DNA of 64,000 bases from an uncultured Verrucomicrobia subdivision 3 bacterium (GCA_903944085.1 CAJAQO010000033.1:1-64000), one strand, 5' to 3'; numbered from the stretch's first letter, positions 1 to 10,002 are shown. The notes: generated by a model from the sequence alone, not told the origin. Numbers and translations are program-made.

Positions 1-291
1 CTCGTGCCGATGTTCGTGGACGGTCACCTCGTTGGTCTTGAGCTTGATGGTGCAGTCGGCGTTGTGCAGATGAAAATTGCTGAAGTAGTCCTTCACCACC
101 TCCGCTTTGAAACCGAGGCATAGGACAAAGCGGCGAAAACCGTGGCGCGCATAAAGCTGCATGACGTGCCAGAGAATCGGATGCTCGCCGATAGGCACCA
201 TCGGCTTCGGGCGAAATTCAGTTTCTTCCTTGATGCGCGTGCCGAGGCCGCCGCAGAGGATAAAAACAGGGATGTTGGCCGGTTCGTTCAT
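1..291 (-). CDS. rfbF: Sugar nucleotidyltransferase, glucose-1-phosphate cytidylyltransferase-like (N-terminal part, runs off window)
   Basis: Minus-strand translation MNEPANIPVFILCGGLGTRIKEETEFRPKPMVPIGEHPILWHVMQLYARHGFRRFVLCLGFK: nucleotidyltransferase signature GGxGTR + RPKPMVPIG. Confidence 0.8.
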   Translation of the reverse strand, partial: MNEPANIPVFILCGGLGTRIKEETEFRPKPMVPIGEHPILWHVMQLYARHGFRRFVLCLGFKAEVVKDYFSNFHLHNADCTIKLKTNEVTVHEHRHE

Positions 292-683
292 GACGGTGCG
301 CCATGATAAAGCGCCACTGCGCCAAGTCCAGCTTTGACGGTGCGCGGCTCGACTGAATTCTCCCGAATAGCGTTTGCCTGATTTTTGTTGTAACCCACGA
401 ATTTCCTCTTGGCCGCAGACGATTTGTAGTTTCATGGTTAAAGTCATTGAACCGGTCCGACGTGCAAGGAGAGATTCCACGCAAGTGCGGCGTGCGCCGC
501 GCGGTTGCCGCAGTATTTTCCACCGGCGGCGACGGCCAGCGCGTCGTGGTTTCCGCTGGTTGGTTCGATGGCGAAATGGTGATGCCCATGCCAGCCGCCG
601 CAGCTCAACCACAGACCGAGCGTGTTCATTTCGCCAGGCAGCTTCACCCGCCAGCCACGCTTTTGTAGGCAACCGCTACAGCC

Positions 684-1604
684 TCACGCGCGCGGATGAA
701 ACTTGCGGTGGATCTCCCGCAGCCGGTTCCCCGTGACGTGCGTGTAAATCTCCGTCGTGCTGATGTTGGCGTGGCCGAGCAGTTCCTGGATCACGCGCAA
801 GTCCGCGCCGTGCTCGAGCAGATGGGTCGCAAAACTGTGCCGCAGCATGTGCGGCGTCATGTTCCGCTCCACGCCCGCGCGGCGGACGCGATTCTTGATG
901 TGCAGCCACAGCGTCACCGCCGCGAACGGCGTGCCGCGCTGCGTCAAAAAAACATTCGCCGGTGATTTGGGCGTGACCAGCTTTGGCCGCCCAATTTCAA
1001 TGTAACGATTTAACGATTCAACGGCCTTGCGCCCCGCCGGCACGACGCGTTCTTTATTTCCTTTGCCGATGACGTTGATGAACCCGGCGTCGAGATGAAG
1101 CTGCTCCAGCCGCAGATTTTTCAATTCGGACAGCCGCAGGCCGGAAGCATAAGCGAGTTCCAAAATTGCTTGGTCGCACAAGCTTTGCGGCGTTTCTGGA
1201 TTTTCCGGTTCGAGCAGTTTTTTAATTTCGTCATTGCTCAAGGCTTTCGGCAGGCGTTTCCAGCGGCGCGGCAAAGAAAGGTTTTCCGCGAGGTTCGCCG
1301 GCAGCAATTTTTCGTTCTCGGCAAATTTGTAAAACGCCCGCAGCGCCGCGATTTCCAGATAAACACTTTCACCGCTCAAGCGCCGGGTGGATTCCTTCGG
1401 CGCGTCGGCCAGCGGACGCGCCCGCTCGTGCTGGAGAAACGCCATCAGATGCTTCAGTTCCACTTCCAGCCAGCCGGCGAGGCCCTGCTTTTCCGCCCAC
1501 GCAGTAAATTTGCCGAGCAGCGCGGCATAAGTTTTCGCCGTGTTGTCGGACTGCCCGCGCTCGTGGCGCAGGTATTGCAAAAAATCTTCGACCAGGTGTT
1601 GCAT
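684..1604 (-). CDS. xerD: Tyrosine recombinase XerC/XerD family
   Basis: MQHLVEDFLQYLRHERGQSDNTAKTYAA N-term SAM-like domain; catalytic HMLRHSFATHLLEHGADLRVIQELLGHANISTTEIYTHV; C-term LREIHRKFHPRA is XerD-like. Start chosen at 1604 rather than 1721. Confidence 0.88.
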   Translation of the reverse strand: MQHLVEDFLQYLRHERGQSDNTAKTYAALLGKFTAWAEKQGLAGWLEVELKHLMAFLQHERARPLADAPKESTRRLSGESVYLEIAALRAFYKFAENEKLLPANLAENLSLPRRWKRLPKALSNDEIKKLLEPENPETPQSLCDQAILELAYASGLRLSELKNLRLEQLHLDAGFINVIGKGNKERVVPAGRKAVESLNRYIEIGRPKLVTPKSPANVFLTQRGTPFAAVTLWLHIKNRVRRAGVERNMTPHMLRHSFATHLLEHGADLRVIQELLGHANISTTEIYTHVTGNRLREIHRKFHPRA

Positions 1605-1683
1605 GGCTGCGCGCAGAGTTGTCGCGCAAATGCGCCGCGACGGCAAGCCGGATGTGCTCGACACCTTCCCGCCCTGGCCTACG

Positions 1684-2181
1684 ATGGTTCGCGTGTTTTC
1701 GCCAAGCGCCATTGATTTCACCGACCCGCGCGTCGGCTACGGCGAACTGGAACGTCGGCTCCGCGCGCTGCTCGCGGACGAGCGCGACGCCATCGCCAAT
1801 CTCGCCAACACCGCCGCGCTGGTTTTTCATGCGCTACCGGATTTGAACTGGGCCGGCTTTTACCGGCTCGTCGGCAACGAACTGGTGCTCGGCCCGTTCC
1901 ACGGCCAGCCCGCGTGCGTGCGGATTCAAATCGGCCAAGGCGTTTGCGGCACCGCCGCCCGGCAACGCAAAACGGTGCTGGTGCGCAACGTCCATGAATT
2001 TCCCGGCCACATCGCCTGCGATGCCGCCTCCAATTCGGAAATCGTCGTGCCGCTCTTGAAAAACGGCGTCGTGTTGGGCGTGCTCGATTTGGACAGCCCG
2101 GAGCTGAACCGTTTCGATGCCGCCGACCAAGCGGGCTTGGAACGGCTGGCCACCGTGCTGGTTGCAGCGACCGATTGGTGA
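1684..2181 (+). CDS. GAF domain protein, free methionine-(R)-sulfoxide reductase-like
   Basis: LNWAGFYRLVGNELVLGPFHGQPACVRIQIGQGVCGTAARQRKTVLVRNVHEFPGHIACDAASNSEIVVPLLKNGVVLGVLDLDSP, typical fRMsr GAF protein. Confidence 0.85.
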   Translation: MVRVFSPSAIDFTDPRVGYGELERRLRALLADERDAIANLANTAALVFHALPDLNWAGFYRLVGNELVLGPFHGQPACVRIQIGQGVCGTAARQRKTVLVRNVHEFPGHIACDAASNSEIVVPLLKNGVVLGVLDLDSPELNRFDAADQAGLERLATVLVAATDW

Positions 2182-2312
2182 ATCGCGCGCCAACCTCTGC
2201 GCGATCGGTTCCGCGAAAATCCCTTCGCCACTGAAACATCAAATAGACGAAGCGGCCGGGTTCAAAAATTTCTGCTTCGTGACATTGCCGCTTTGTGGTT
2301 AAAATTTTTGAA

Positions 2313-3242
2313 ATGAGCAAAACCGCATTATTATTCGCCGGCCAGGGCGCGCAAGTCGTCGGCATGGGCAAAGATTTGGCCGAAAAATTTCCCAGCGCGC
2401 AAGCGTGGTTCGACCGCGCCAACGCCGCGCTTGGCTACGATCTCGCTGGCATCTGTTTCAACGGGCCGGAAGCTGATTTGACCAAAACCGAAAACGCGCA
2501 GCCGGGAATTTTTCTCATGAGCTGGGTCGCGTTTCAACTGCTCAAGGAGCGCGCGCCAAATTTCAAATTTGAGGCTACCGCCGGTTTGTCGCTCGGCGAA
2601 TTCACCGCGCTGACGGCAGCGGGCGCGATGAGTTTTGAGGACGGTCTGCGCGTGGTGCGCCAGCGCGGCAAATTCATGCAGGAAGCCTGCGACGCGACGC
2701 GCGGCGGCATGGCTGCAATCATCGGCCTGGACGAAGCGCCGACGCGCGAAGTTTGCGCGGAAGCCGGCGTGGTGCTGGCGAATTTGAACTGTCCCGGCCA
2801 GCTTGTCATTTCCGGCGCGGCGGAAAAAATCGCGAAAGCCTGCGAACTGGCCAAGGCCAAAGGCGCAAAACGTGCATTGCCGCTGCCGGTGGCCGGCGCG
2901 TATCACTCGCCGCTCATGGCCAGCGCGCAGCCAAAGCTCGGCGCGGAACTGGCGAAGGTAAATCTGGTTGCGCCCATCGTGCCGGTGATTTCCAATGTCA
3001 CGGCGCAGGCGCACGGCACGCCGACGGAAATTTCCGCCAAGCTTGTCGAGCAGGTTTGCGCGTCGGTGTTGTGGGAAACTTCCATGCGCGCGCTGCTGGC
3101 GCAGGGTTTTACACGGTTCATCGAACTCGGCCCGGGCACGGCCTTGAGCGGCTTCATGAAGCGCATTGATAAATCCGCGCAGATGCTGAACATCGCAGAC
3201 GCGGCCAGCTTGGACGCAACGGTGAAAACACTTTCAACCTAG
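2313..3242 (+). CDS. fabD: Malonyl-CoA:ACP transacylase
   Basis: MSKTALLFAGQGAQVVGMGKDL, GLSLGEFTAL active-site motif, PVAGAYHSPLM. Confidence 0.95.
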   Translation: MSKTALLFAGQGAQVVGMGKDLAEKFPSAQAWFDRANAALGYDLAGICFNGPEADLTKTENAQPGIFLMSWVAFQLLKERAPNFKFEATAGLSLGEFTALTAAGAMSFEDGLRVVRQRGKFMQEACDATRGGMAAIIGLDEAPTREVCAEAGVVLANLNCPGQLVISGAAEKIAKACELAKAKGAKRALPLPVAGAYHSPLMASAQPKLGAELAKVNLVAPIVPVISNVTAQAHGTPTEISAKLVEQVCASVLWETSMRALLAQGFTRFIELGPGTALSGFMKRIDKSAQMLNIADAASLDATVKTLST

Positions 3243-3320
3243 CCGCAGATTTTCACAGATAAAAATACAGCTTTGAATCTGTGTTCAATCTGTGTTTCAT
3301 CTGTGGCTGAAAAATAATTT

Positions 3321-4064
3321 ATGAGTTCACTCACCAATCAAATTGCCGTTGTCACCGGTGCGGGGCGCGGAATCGGCCGCGCCATCGCATTGAAATTCGC
3401 CAATGAAGGCGCGGAGGTCGTCGTGGTCTCGCGCACGCAGGAAAATTCCGAGAAGGTCGCCAATGAAATCGGCGCGCTCGGCGGCAAGGCTTGGGCGTTT
3501 GCCGTGGACGTGGCGGATTCCGCCGCCGTGAGCGCCGCCGCCGAAAAAATTCTGGCCGATTGCGGCAAGGTGGACATTCTGGTGAACAACGCCGGTGTGA
3601 CACGCGACGGCTTGGTGATGCGCATGAGCGACGCGGACTGGGACACGGTGCTCAATACAAATTTGAAGGGCGCATTTTTCGTCACGAAGGCGTTCAGCCG
3701 GGCGATGCTCAAGGCGCGCGCGGGACGCATCATCAACATTTCGTCGGTCATCGGCCTCATCGGCAACGCGGGGCAGAGCAATTACGCGGCAAGCAAGGCG
3801 GGCTTGATCGGCTTCACGCAGTCGTGCGCGCGGGAATTCGCGGGGCGCGGCATCACGGTCAACGCGATCGCGCCGGGTTTCATTGAGACGGACATGACGG
3901 CGGAACTGAACGAGGCGCTGCGCGCGGAAATTTTGAAGAAGATTCCGCTGGGCTGTCTCGGCCAGTCGGAGGACATTGCGGCGGCGGCGCTTTATCTGGC
4001 GGGCGCGTCCGGGCGTTACGTTACGGGTCAAGTATTGACGGTGGACGGCGGCATGGTCATGTGA
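3321..4064 (+). CDS. fabG: 3-oxoacyl-ACP reductase
   Basis: SDR TGAGRGIGRAIA, NNAGVTRDGLVMRM, YAASKAGLIGFTQS; C-term VTGQVLTVDGGMVM. Confidence 0.95.
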   Translation: MSSLTNQIAVVTGAGRGIGRAIALKFANEGAEVVVVSRTQENSEKVANEIGALGGKAWAFAVDVADSAAVSAAAEKILADCGKVDILVNNAGVTRDGLVMRMSDADWDTVLNTNLKGAFFVTKAFSRAMLKARAGRIINISSVIGLIGNAGQSNYAASKAGLIGFTQSCAREFAGRGITVNAIAPGFIETDMTAELNEALRAEILKKIPLGCLGQSEDIAAAALYLAGASGRYVTGQVLTVDGGMVM

Positions 4065-4206
4065 TTGGTTAAACAGTTGAATTGTTGAATGGTAACGGCG
4101 GCATTGACCGGGCCGGACGATTTAACAATTTAGCAATTTAACGATTCCACGAATCAAGGCTTGACGCGGACAGCGGTTGTAAGCTAGAAAACAGGCATCA
4201 TTATTT

Positions 4207-4449
4207 ATGTCAGACAAACCAATTGACCAACGTGTAAAAGACATCGTCGTGGAACAGCTCGGCGTCAAGCCGGAACAAGTGACTCCGCAGGCGAAATTCA
4301 TTGAAGACCTCGGCGCCGATTCGCTCGACACCGTCGAGCTCGTGATGGCGCTCGAAGAAGAATTCGGCATCGAAGTGCCGGACGAGCAGGCCGAAAAACT
4401 CCAGAGCGTCGGCGACGTCATCAAATACGTCGAAGAAACCGCGAAGTAA
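4207..4449 (+). CDS. acpP: Acyl carrier protein
   Basis: 80 aa with phosphopantetheine site [27 protein letters not shown]. Confidence 0.96.
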   Translation: MSDKPIDQRVKDIVVEQLGVKPEQVTPQAKFIEDLGADSLDTVELVMALEEEFGIEVPDEQAEKLQSVGDVIKYVEETAK

Positions 4450-4515
4450 GCGAAATTTGCACTGGCGGGGCAGTTTAGGCTGGACACAGCCGGAACTGCC
4501 CCGTTTGATTTTGTC

Positions 4516-5775
4516 ATGGCAAACAACTCTTCCGACCGCCGCGTGGTTGTCACGGGCATGGGCGTCGTCACGCCGCTAGGCAACGACCTCAATACTTTCT
4601 GGCAAAACCTCATTGCCGGGCAGTGCGGCATTGACAAAATCACCGCGTTTGATGCGACGGCGTTTGACACGAAAATCGCCGGCGAGGTGAAAAACTTTGA
4701 TCCGCTGCCCGCGTTTCCGTCGCCCAAGGAAATCCGCCGCACCGACCGCTACACCCAATTCGGCGTTTATGCCGCGTGGAGCGCGCTGAAAGATTCCGGC
4801 CTCGAACTTGAGAAAGAAAATTGCGACGAAATCGGCGTGTTCCTCGGTTCCGGCATTGGCGGCCTGCAGACCACCAGCGAGCAGTTGAAAATTTTGCTGG
4901 AGCGCGGTCCGGGCCGGCTCTCGCCGTTCATGATTCCCATGTTGATTTCGAACATGGCCTCTGGCGTCGTCTCGATGTATTTCAATCTGCGCGGCCCCAA
5001 TTTCGCCACGTGTTCCGCTTGCGCCACCGCCAACCACGCCATCGGCGAGGCTTGGCGCACCATCAAGATGGGCGACGCGCAGGTGATGCTCGCCGGCGGC
5101 GCGGAGGCGACGATCGTGCCCATCGGCATCGGCGGCTTCTGTGCGATGCGCGCCATGAGCACGCGCAACGACGATCCCAAACACGCGTCGCGTCCGTTCG
5201 ACAAAGACCGCGACGGCTTCGTCATGGGCGAAGGCTCAGGCGTCATTGTGCTGGAAGAATTGGAGCACGCCAAAAAACGCGGCGCGCAGATTTATTGCGA
5301 AATCGCAGGTTACGGAAACACTGCCGACGCGCATCATCTCACCTCGCCATCGCCTGGTGGTGAAGGCGCGGCGCGCTGCATGAAAATGGCGTTGCGCTCC
5401 GGCGGCCTGAATCTAACCGACGTGAATTACATCAACGCCCACGGCACTTCCACACCGCAAGGCGACATCTGCGAAACGCAGGCTGTCAAATCGGTTTTTG
5501 GCGACTACGCCAAGAAACTCGTCGTCAGCTCCACCAAAGGCGCGACCGGTCACATGCTCGGTGCCGCCGGCGCGGTGGAAATGGCTGCGTGCGCGCTGGC
5601 CATCAAAAATGGCGTCGTTCCGCCGACCATCAACCTGCAAAATCCCGATCCCGAATGTGATCTGGATTACGTTCCGAACACCGCGCGCGAAATGCCGGTG
5701 AACGTCATCGTGAACAACTCGTTCGGCTTCGGCGGCCACAACTCGACCATCGCGGCGAAAAAGTTTGTGGGTTAA
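4516..5775 (+). CDS. fabF: 3-oxoacyl-ACP synthase II
   Basis: RRVVVTGMGVVTPLGND, TCSACATANHAIGEAWR, INAHGTSTPQGD, NNSFGFGGHNST. Confidence 0.96.
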   Translation: MANNSSDRRVVVTGMGVVTPLGNDLNTFWQNLIAGQCGIDKITAFDATAFDTKIAGEVKNFDPLPAFPSPKEIRRTDRYTQFGVYAAWSALKDSGLELEKENCDEIGVFLGSGIGGLQTTSEQLKILLERGPGRLSPFMIPMLISNMASGVVSMYFNLRGPNFATCSACATANHAIGEAWRTIKMGDAQVMLAGGAEATIVPIGIGGFCAMRAMSTRNDDPKHASRPFDKDRDGFVMGEGSGVIVLEELEHAKKRGAQIYCEIAGYGNTADAHHLTSPSPGGEGAARCMKMALRSGGLNLTDVNYINAHGTSTPQGDICETQAVKSVFGDYAKKLVVSSTKGATGHMLGAAGAVEMAACALAIKNGVVPPTINLQNPDPECDLDYVPNTAREMPVNVIVNNSFGFGGHNSTIAAKKFVG

Positions 5776-5812
5776 GCCTTGATGAATTACCGGGGCGACG
5801 TATAGTTAAAAC

Positions 5813-6154
5813 ATGGCAACCGCAGAATTCAAACAGCCGAAAACCATACGAAAACGGATTGATGCCAAACAAGCGGCAAAATTGGCGCTGGAGTATTTCA
5901 ATGAACTATTCCCGAACGCAGCGGCTTCGAATGGTGCCTTGGAAGAGGTTGAGTTTTTAGAGGAGGAAAATTGTTGGCTGATCACTCTTGGTCTTGACGA
6001 GCCTCCTCGCCCACGAACTGCGTCCGTAAATCCACTTCAATCTCCTTTGTCAAATTTATTTTCAGCATCCTCACCGGGGCGCAAATTCAAGATCTTCAAA
6101 GTTAACGCCAAGACCGGCAATGTGATTTCGATGAAAATCCGCAAATTGGACTAG
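5813..6154 (+). CDS. Hypothetical protein (113 aa)
   Basis: Open frame between fabF and the downstream PIN-like gene; C-term IFKVNAKTGNVISMKIRKLD is PepSY-like in flavour; AT-richer than flanks. Confidence 0.6.
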   Translation: MATAEFKQPKTIRKRIDAKQAAKLALEYFNELFPNAAASNGALEEVEFLEEENCWLITLGLDEPPRPRTASVNPLQSPLSNLFSASSPGRKFKIFKVNAKTGNVISMKIRKLD

Positions 6155-6171
6155 GTCGAAGATTCCCTCCG

Positions 6172-6669
6172 GTGATGAACAAGTTCCACCGCAAATATTT
6201 GCTGCTTGATACAAACCTTCTTTTGTTACTCCTTGTCGGAAGTCTTGACCCGTCATTGATTCAGAAGGAAAAAGTCACTGCCAATCAAGGTTTCGATGAA
6301 ACTGACTTCAATCAACTTCGTGATTTTGTCAGCCAGTTTCAAAAATTAGTCGCTACGCCGCACATTTTAACTGAAGTCTCAAATCACGCGGACAAAATCA
6401 AAAACGCGAATCATGTAAAATTCTTTCAACGTTTCATATCTCTGATTGAAAAAACCGACGAGCATTCAGAACCATCAAAAATTCTTGCCAAAATTGATAC
6501 TTTTGAACGGTTTGGTCTGACAGACACCGCAATCAGTCATTTGGCAAAACAAAATTTTCTTGTTTTGACTGTGGATTTTCCGCTGGCAGGTTACTTGCAG
6601 AAAAAGGGATTGAATGTGATTAATTTCAACAATGTCCGTCGGATACCACAAACTAATTGGAGATTTTAA
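6172..6669 (+). CDS. PIN-like domain protein (hypothetical)
   Basis: KYLLLDTNLLLLLLVGSL N-terminal PIN-type Asp motif, later TPHILTEVSNHA and LVLTVDFPLAGYLQKKGL; 18 nt after the previous ORF. Confidence 0.6.
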   Translation: MMNKFHRKYLLLDTNLLLLLLVGSLDPSLIQKEKVTANQGFDETDFNQLRDFVSQFQKLVATPHILTEVSNHADKIKNANHVKFFQRFISLIEKTDEHSEPSKILAKIDTFERFGLTDTAISHLAKQNFLVLTVDFPLAGYLQKKGLNVINFNNVRRIPQTNWRF

Positions 6670-6674
6670 CATCA

Positions 6675-7988
6675 ATGAACTTTCTCCCTCTCATCGAATC
6701 GAAGCGCGAAGGAAAAATTCTCGCGCCGGAACAGATTCAGGAATTCATCCGCGAATTCACTGCCGGGAAAATTCCCGACTACCAGATGTCGGCCATGCTC
6801 ATGGCCGTTTATTTTCGCGGACTCGACACCGCCGAAACCACCGCGCTCACGCTGGCCATGCGCGATTCCGGCGACGTGCTGAAATTTCCGCACGACGCGC
6901 GCCCGCTCGTGGACAAACATTCCACCGGCGGCATCGGCGACAAGGTTTCGCTCCCCCTCGCGCCGCTGCTCGCGTGCCTTGGTTTCCGCGTGCCGATGAT
7001 TTCCGGTCGCGGCCTCGGCATCACCGGCGGCACGCTCGACAAGTTGGATTCCATTCCTGGCTTCCAAACGCTGTTGCCCGCCGCGCAAATTGTCGCGCAA
7101 GTCCAGCAAGTCGGTTGCGTCATTTGCGGGCAAACGGACAAAATGGTTCCCGCCGATAAAAAAATTTACGCGCTGCGCGACGCCAGCGGCACCGTGCCGA
7201 GCATCCCGCTCATCACCGCTTCAATCCTTTCAAAAAAATTGGCGGAAAGTTTGGACGCGCTGATCCTCGACGTGAAATCCGGCGGCGCCGCCTTCATGCA
7301 AACCAAAGCTGACGCGCGTAAATTGGCGAAGGCCATGGTCGCGCTCGGCAACGAATGCGGCACCAACACCCGCGCCATTTTGACGGACATGAACACACCG
7401 CTCGGCCGCGCCGCCGGCAACTGGCTGGAAGTGAAAGAAAGTGTTGAATGCCTTGAAAACAAAGGCCCGGCTGATTTGCGCGAACTGGTAATTGATTCCG
7501 CCGCGCATTTGTTGGTGCAAACCAAAAAATCCAAAACCCTCGCCGCCGCGCGCAAGCTGGCGGAAGCTTGTTTGAACTCCGGCGAGCCGCGCCGAAAATG
7601 GGACGAGATGATCGCCGCGCAAGGCGCGGACTTGAAAGCTTTCAGCCAAAAGCTCACGCTGAATTCCACGGCGAAAGTGTTGGCGGAAGTGAAATCACCA
7701 AAAGCTGGTTTCGTTTCCAAATGCAACGCCCGCGTCATTGGTGAAGTGATTCGGGACATTGGCGGCGGACGGCTTACGAAAGAATCCGCCATTAATTTCG
7801 ACGTGGGCGTGGATCAAATCGCGAAGCCCGGCGAGCGCGTGGAAAAATCAGGAACGCTTTGCCGCATTCACGCGGCAGACGCCGCCCAAGCCAACGCTGC
7901 GGCTATCCGGCTGAAGACGGCGTTTGAAATTTCCCCGAAACATCCGACGAAAATTCTTCCGCTGGTCGTCGAAATCATTTTGCGCTAG
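6675..7988 (+). CDS. deoA: Thymidine/pyrimidine-nucleoside phosphorylase
   Basis: MSAMLMAVYFRGLDTAETTALTLAMRDSG, DKHSTGGIGDKVSL, SGRGLGITGGTLDKLDSIPGF. Confidence 0.93.
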   Translation: MNFLPLIESKREGKILAPEQIQEFIREFTAGKIPDYQMSAMLMAVYFRGLDTAETTALTLAMRDSGDVLKFPHDARPLVDKHSTGGIGDKVSLPLAPLLACLGFRVPMISGRGLGITGGTLDKLDSIPGFQTLLPAAQIVAQVQQVGCVICGQTDKMVPADKKIYALRDASGTVPSIPLITASILSKKLAESLDALILDVKSGGAAFMQTKADARKLAKAMVALGNECGTNTRAILTDMNTPLGRAAGNWLEVKESVECLENKGPADLRELVIDSAAHLLVQTKKSKTLAAARKLAEACLNSGEPRRKWDEMIAAQGADLKAFSQKLTLNSTAKVLAEVKSPKAGFVSKCNARVIGEVIRDIGGGRLTKESAINFDVGVDQIAKPGERVEKSGTLCRIHAADAAQANAAAIRLKTAFEISPKHPTKILPLVVEIILR

Positions 7989-8284
7989 GCGATTTTCTCC
8001 CAGATTTTGATCTCCGGAAACGCCACGCACAATTCCTCCACGCGTGGCAACAGTGCTTTGAGGTGCGGCGATTGTAAATGCGCGTCGAGATGCGCCTGGC
8101 TCGTCCAGTTTTCGTGGAAGAGAAATTTCGCCGGCTCGTCCGGCGCGGCGTGCAGATCGTAATTCAGGCAGCCCGCTTCCTGGCGCGTGGGCGTGACCAG
8201 TCCGGTCAGGACTTTTTTCAACTCCGCTTCCTGGCCCGGCCGGGCTTGAAAGGTGGCGACGACGGTGATGGTTTTTGCGCTCAT
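7985..8284 (-). CDS. Antibiotic biosynthesis monooxygenase (ABM/YgiN-like) domain protein
   Basis: TVVATFQARPGQEAELKKVLTGLVTPTRQEAGCLNYDLHAAPDEPAKFLFHENWTSQAHLDAHLQSPHL. Confidence 0.88.
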   Translation of the reverse strand: MSAKTITVVATFQARPGQEAELKKVLTGLVTPTRQEAGCLNYDLHAAPDEPAKFLFHENWTSQAHLDAHLQSPHLKALLPRVEELCVAFPEIKIWEKIA

Positions 8285-8320
8285 AATTTCAATCGGTGTT
8301 TCATCTGTGAAAATCTGTGG

Positions 8321-9031
8321 CTAAGAAATGGATTCTAAAATTTTCTCCGCCGCCGCGCGCGGATTTTCCGCCGCGTAAATCGGCCGGCCAATCACCAGCC
8401 AACTCGCGCCGGCCTGCATCGCTTCGCGCGGAGACAGCGTGCGTTTTTGGTCGTCAGCTTTTTCCGCGCCGGTGCGGATGCCCGGCGTGACAAGCTGGAT
8501 ATGCGCCGGCAAGATTTTTCGCAGCGCCATGATTTCCAGCGGCGAGCAGACCAGTCCGCGCAAGCCGGATTTCACCGCGAGCTGTGCCAGCCGCAAAACT
8601 TGTTTTTCGGTGTCCGCTTCGCAGCCGATTTCCGCGAGCGTTTCATTATTTGAACTCGTTAAAACGGTGACGCCGAGGACGAGCGGCGCGGGCCGGCCGA
8701 GCGATTTTGCCGTGTCTTGCGCGGATGTTTCCGCCGCGCGCATCATTTCGCTGCCGCCGCTGGTGTGAATCGTAGTCATTTGCACGTCCAGCCGCACGGC
8801 AGCAGCGACGGCTTTGGCGACCGTATTCGGGATGTCGTGAAATTTCAGATCGAGAAACACGCTCGCGCCGGTCGCGCGGATTTTTTTCACGATGTGCGGC
8901 CCGGCGGAAACAAACAGTTCCTTGCCGATCTTGAACGCGCCGACGGCCGGCGCAATTTGCTCCGCGAGTTTCAATGCCTGTTCCGCCGACGGCACGTCGA
9001 GCGCGACGATGATGGGATTTTTATGAGCCAC
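8321..9031 (-). CDS. pyrF: Orotidine 5'-phosphate decarboxylase
   Basis: IIVALDVPSAEQALKLAEQ, VFLDLKFHDIPNTV, VTPGIRTGAEKADDQKR, WLVIGRPIYAAENP. Confidence 0.95.
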   Translation of the reverse strand: MAHKNPIIVALDVPSAEQALKLAEQIAPAVGAFKIGKELFVSAGPHIVKKIRATGASVFLDLKFHDIPNTVAKAVAAAVRLDVQMTTIHTSGGSEMMRAAETSAQDTAKSLGRPAPLVLGVTVLTSSNNETLAEIGCEADTEKQVLRLAQLAVKSGLRGLVCSPLEIMALRKILPAHIQLVTPGIRTGAEKADDQKRTLSPREAMQAGASWLVIGRPIYAAENPRAAAEKILESIS

Positions 9032-9101
9032 AGATGCACTCAGATAAACACAAAGGAAACGCGAAGAAAAGTTTATCCGGCAACCGCGCGCGGGCCGTGG
9101 T

Positions 9102-9950
9102 TCAAGCTGACACTTGGCCCGCCGGGATTGGCTCCAGCAATTCGTAATCCACCAGCGCGTAAAGCAGCTCGCCGTCCTGCCGACGTTTCAAGTTGCCGTC
9201 CGCGTCGAAGCGCAGGATGACGTGGGCGGGCTTCATGTCCAGCACGCGGAAGCCGACCTCGGCCAGTTCGGCGGTGACAAAGCCAGTGGTTTCCATCAGG
9301 AATTGTTCGCGGATTTCGCCGGCCAACTGGCGCTGGTCGGCCACCTGTTGCGCGTCCAAGCCGGTGATCCAGCCGTAGAGCAAAATGTATTGCCGCCGGA
9401 TGTCGAGCGTGGCCTGCGGATAACGCGCCAGTTTCTGGGAAATCTTGGATTCCAGCCGGCCGCTCTGCCAGAGCTGGAGCAAATCCGGCGGCGCAAAAAT
9501 GGCCAGGGGTTTTTTGGTGGGAATGCGCCGGCGGCCCGGACCGCGGCGCGCGGCGCGCAGTTGCATGAGCAGGGCGATTTCTTCGAACGGGCTGTTGAAA
9601 TCCGCGTTCATGAATTTTTCCAGCGTCAGCGTGTCCACCGGCAATTCCTCGCCGACGCGGTTGTAGCGCACAACGATTTCCAGACTTTTTCCGTCCGCCG
9701 GCTTGGTCACGGTTCGGTAAATCGTGCTGGTGCCGCGCAGTTTTTGCCGGTGCGCGAGGAACCAGTCCGGCTCACGCCAGTTCTCCGGCATGAGCTGCTG
9801 CGCGAATGGCAGGCCGAACTCCGTGAGATACAAATCGCCGCCATCCGACGTCTGCGTGTGGAAATACGGCACGCCCAGAATATCGCGCGGCTGGAGGTTT
9901 GGCGGCAGGTTGTTCATCAATTCTGCGAAAGTCTGGCGGGCGAACGGCAT
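9102..9950 (-). CDS. Conserved hypothetical protein, possible degenerate kinase-fold C-terminus
   Basis: 282-aa ORF; C-terminal DMKPAHVILR...YALVDYELLEP resembles kinase DLKPxNVLL / (V)DFGL spacing. Confidence 0.65.
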   Translation of the reverse strand: MPFARQTFAELMNNLPPNLQPRDILGVPYFHTQTSDGGDLYLTEFGLPFAQQLMPENWREPDWFLAHRQKLRGTSTIYRTVTKPADGKSLEIVVRYNRVGEELPVDTLTLEKFMNADFNSPFEEIALLMQLRAARRGPGRRRIPTKKPLAIFAPPDLLQLWQSGRLESKISQKLARYPQATLDIRRQYILLYGWITGLDAQQVADQRQLAGEIREQFLMETTGFVTAELAEVGFRVLDMKPAHVILRFDADGNLKRRQDGELLYALVDYELLEPIPAGQVSA

Positions 9951-10002
9951 TCCGCCAGCCTAAAATTCTTCCTTCCGGCGGTATTTTTGATAGGCTGCGC
10001 GC

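Noticed and set aside
1003-1020. aacgatttaacgatt string as a repeat insertion in the recombinase gene
   Set aside because: The translation (SLNRYIEIGRPKL) fits a normal XerC/D helix, so the string is probably ordinary coding sequence.
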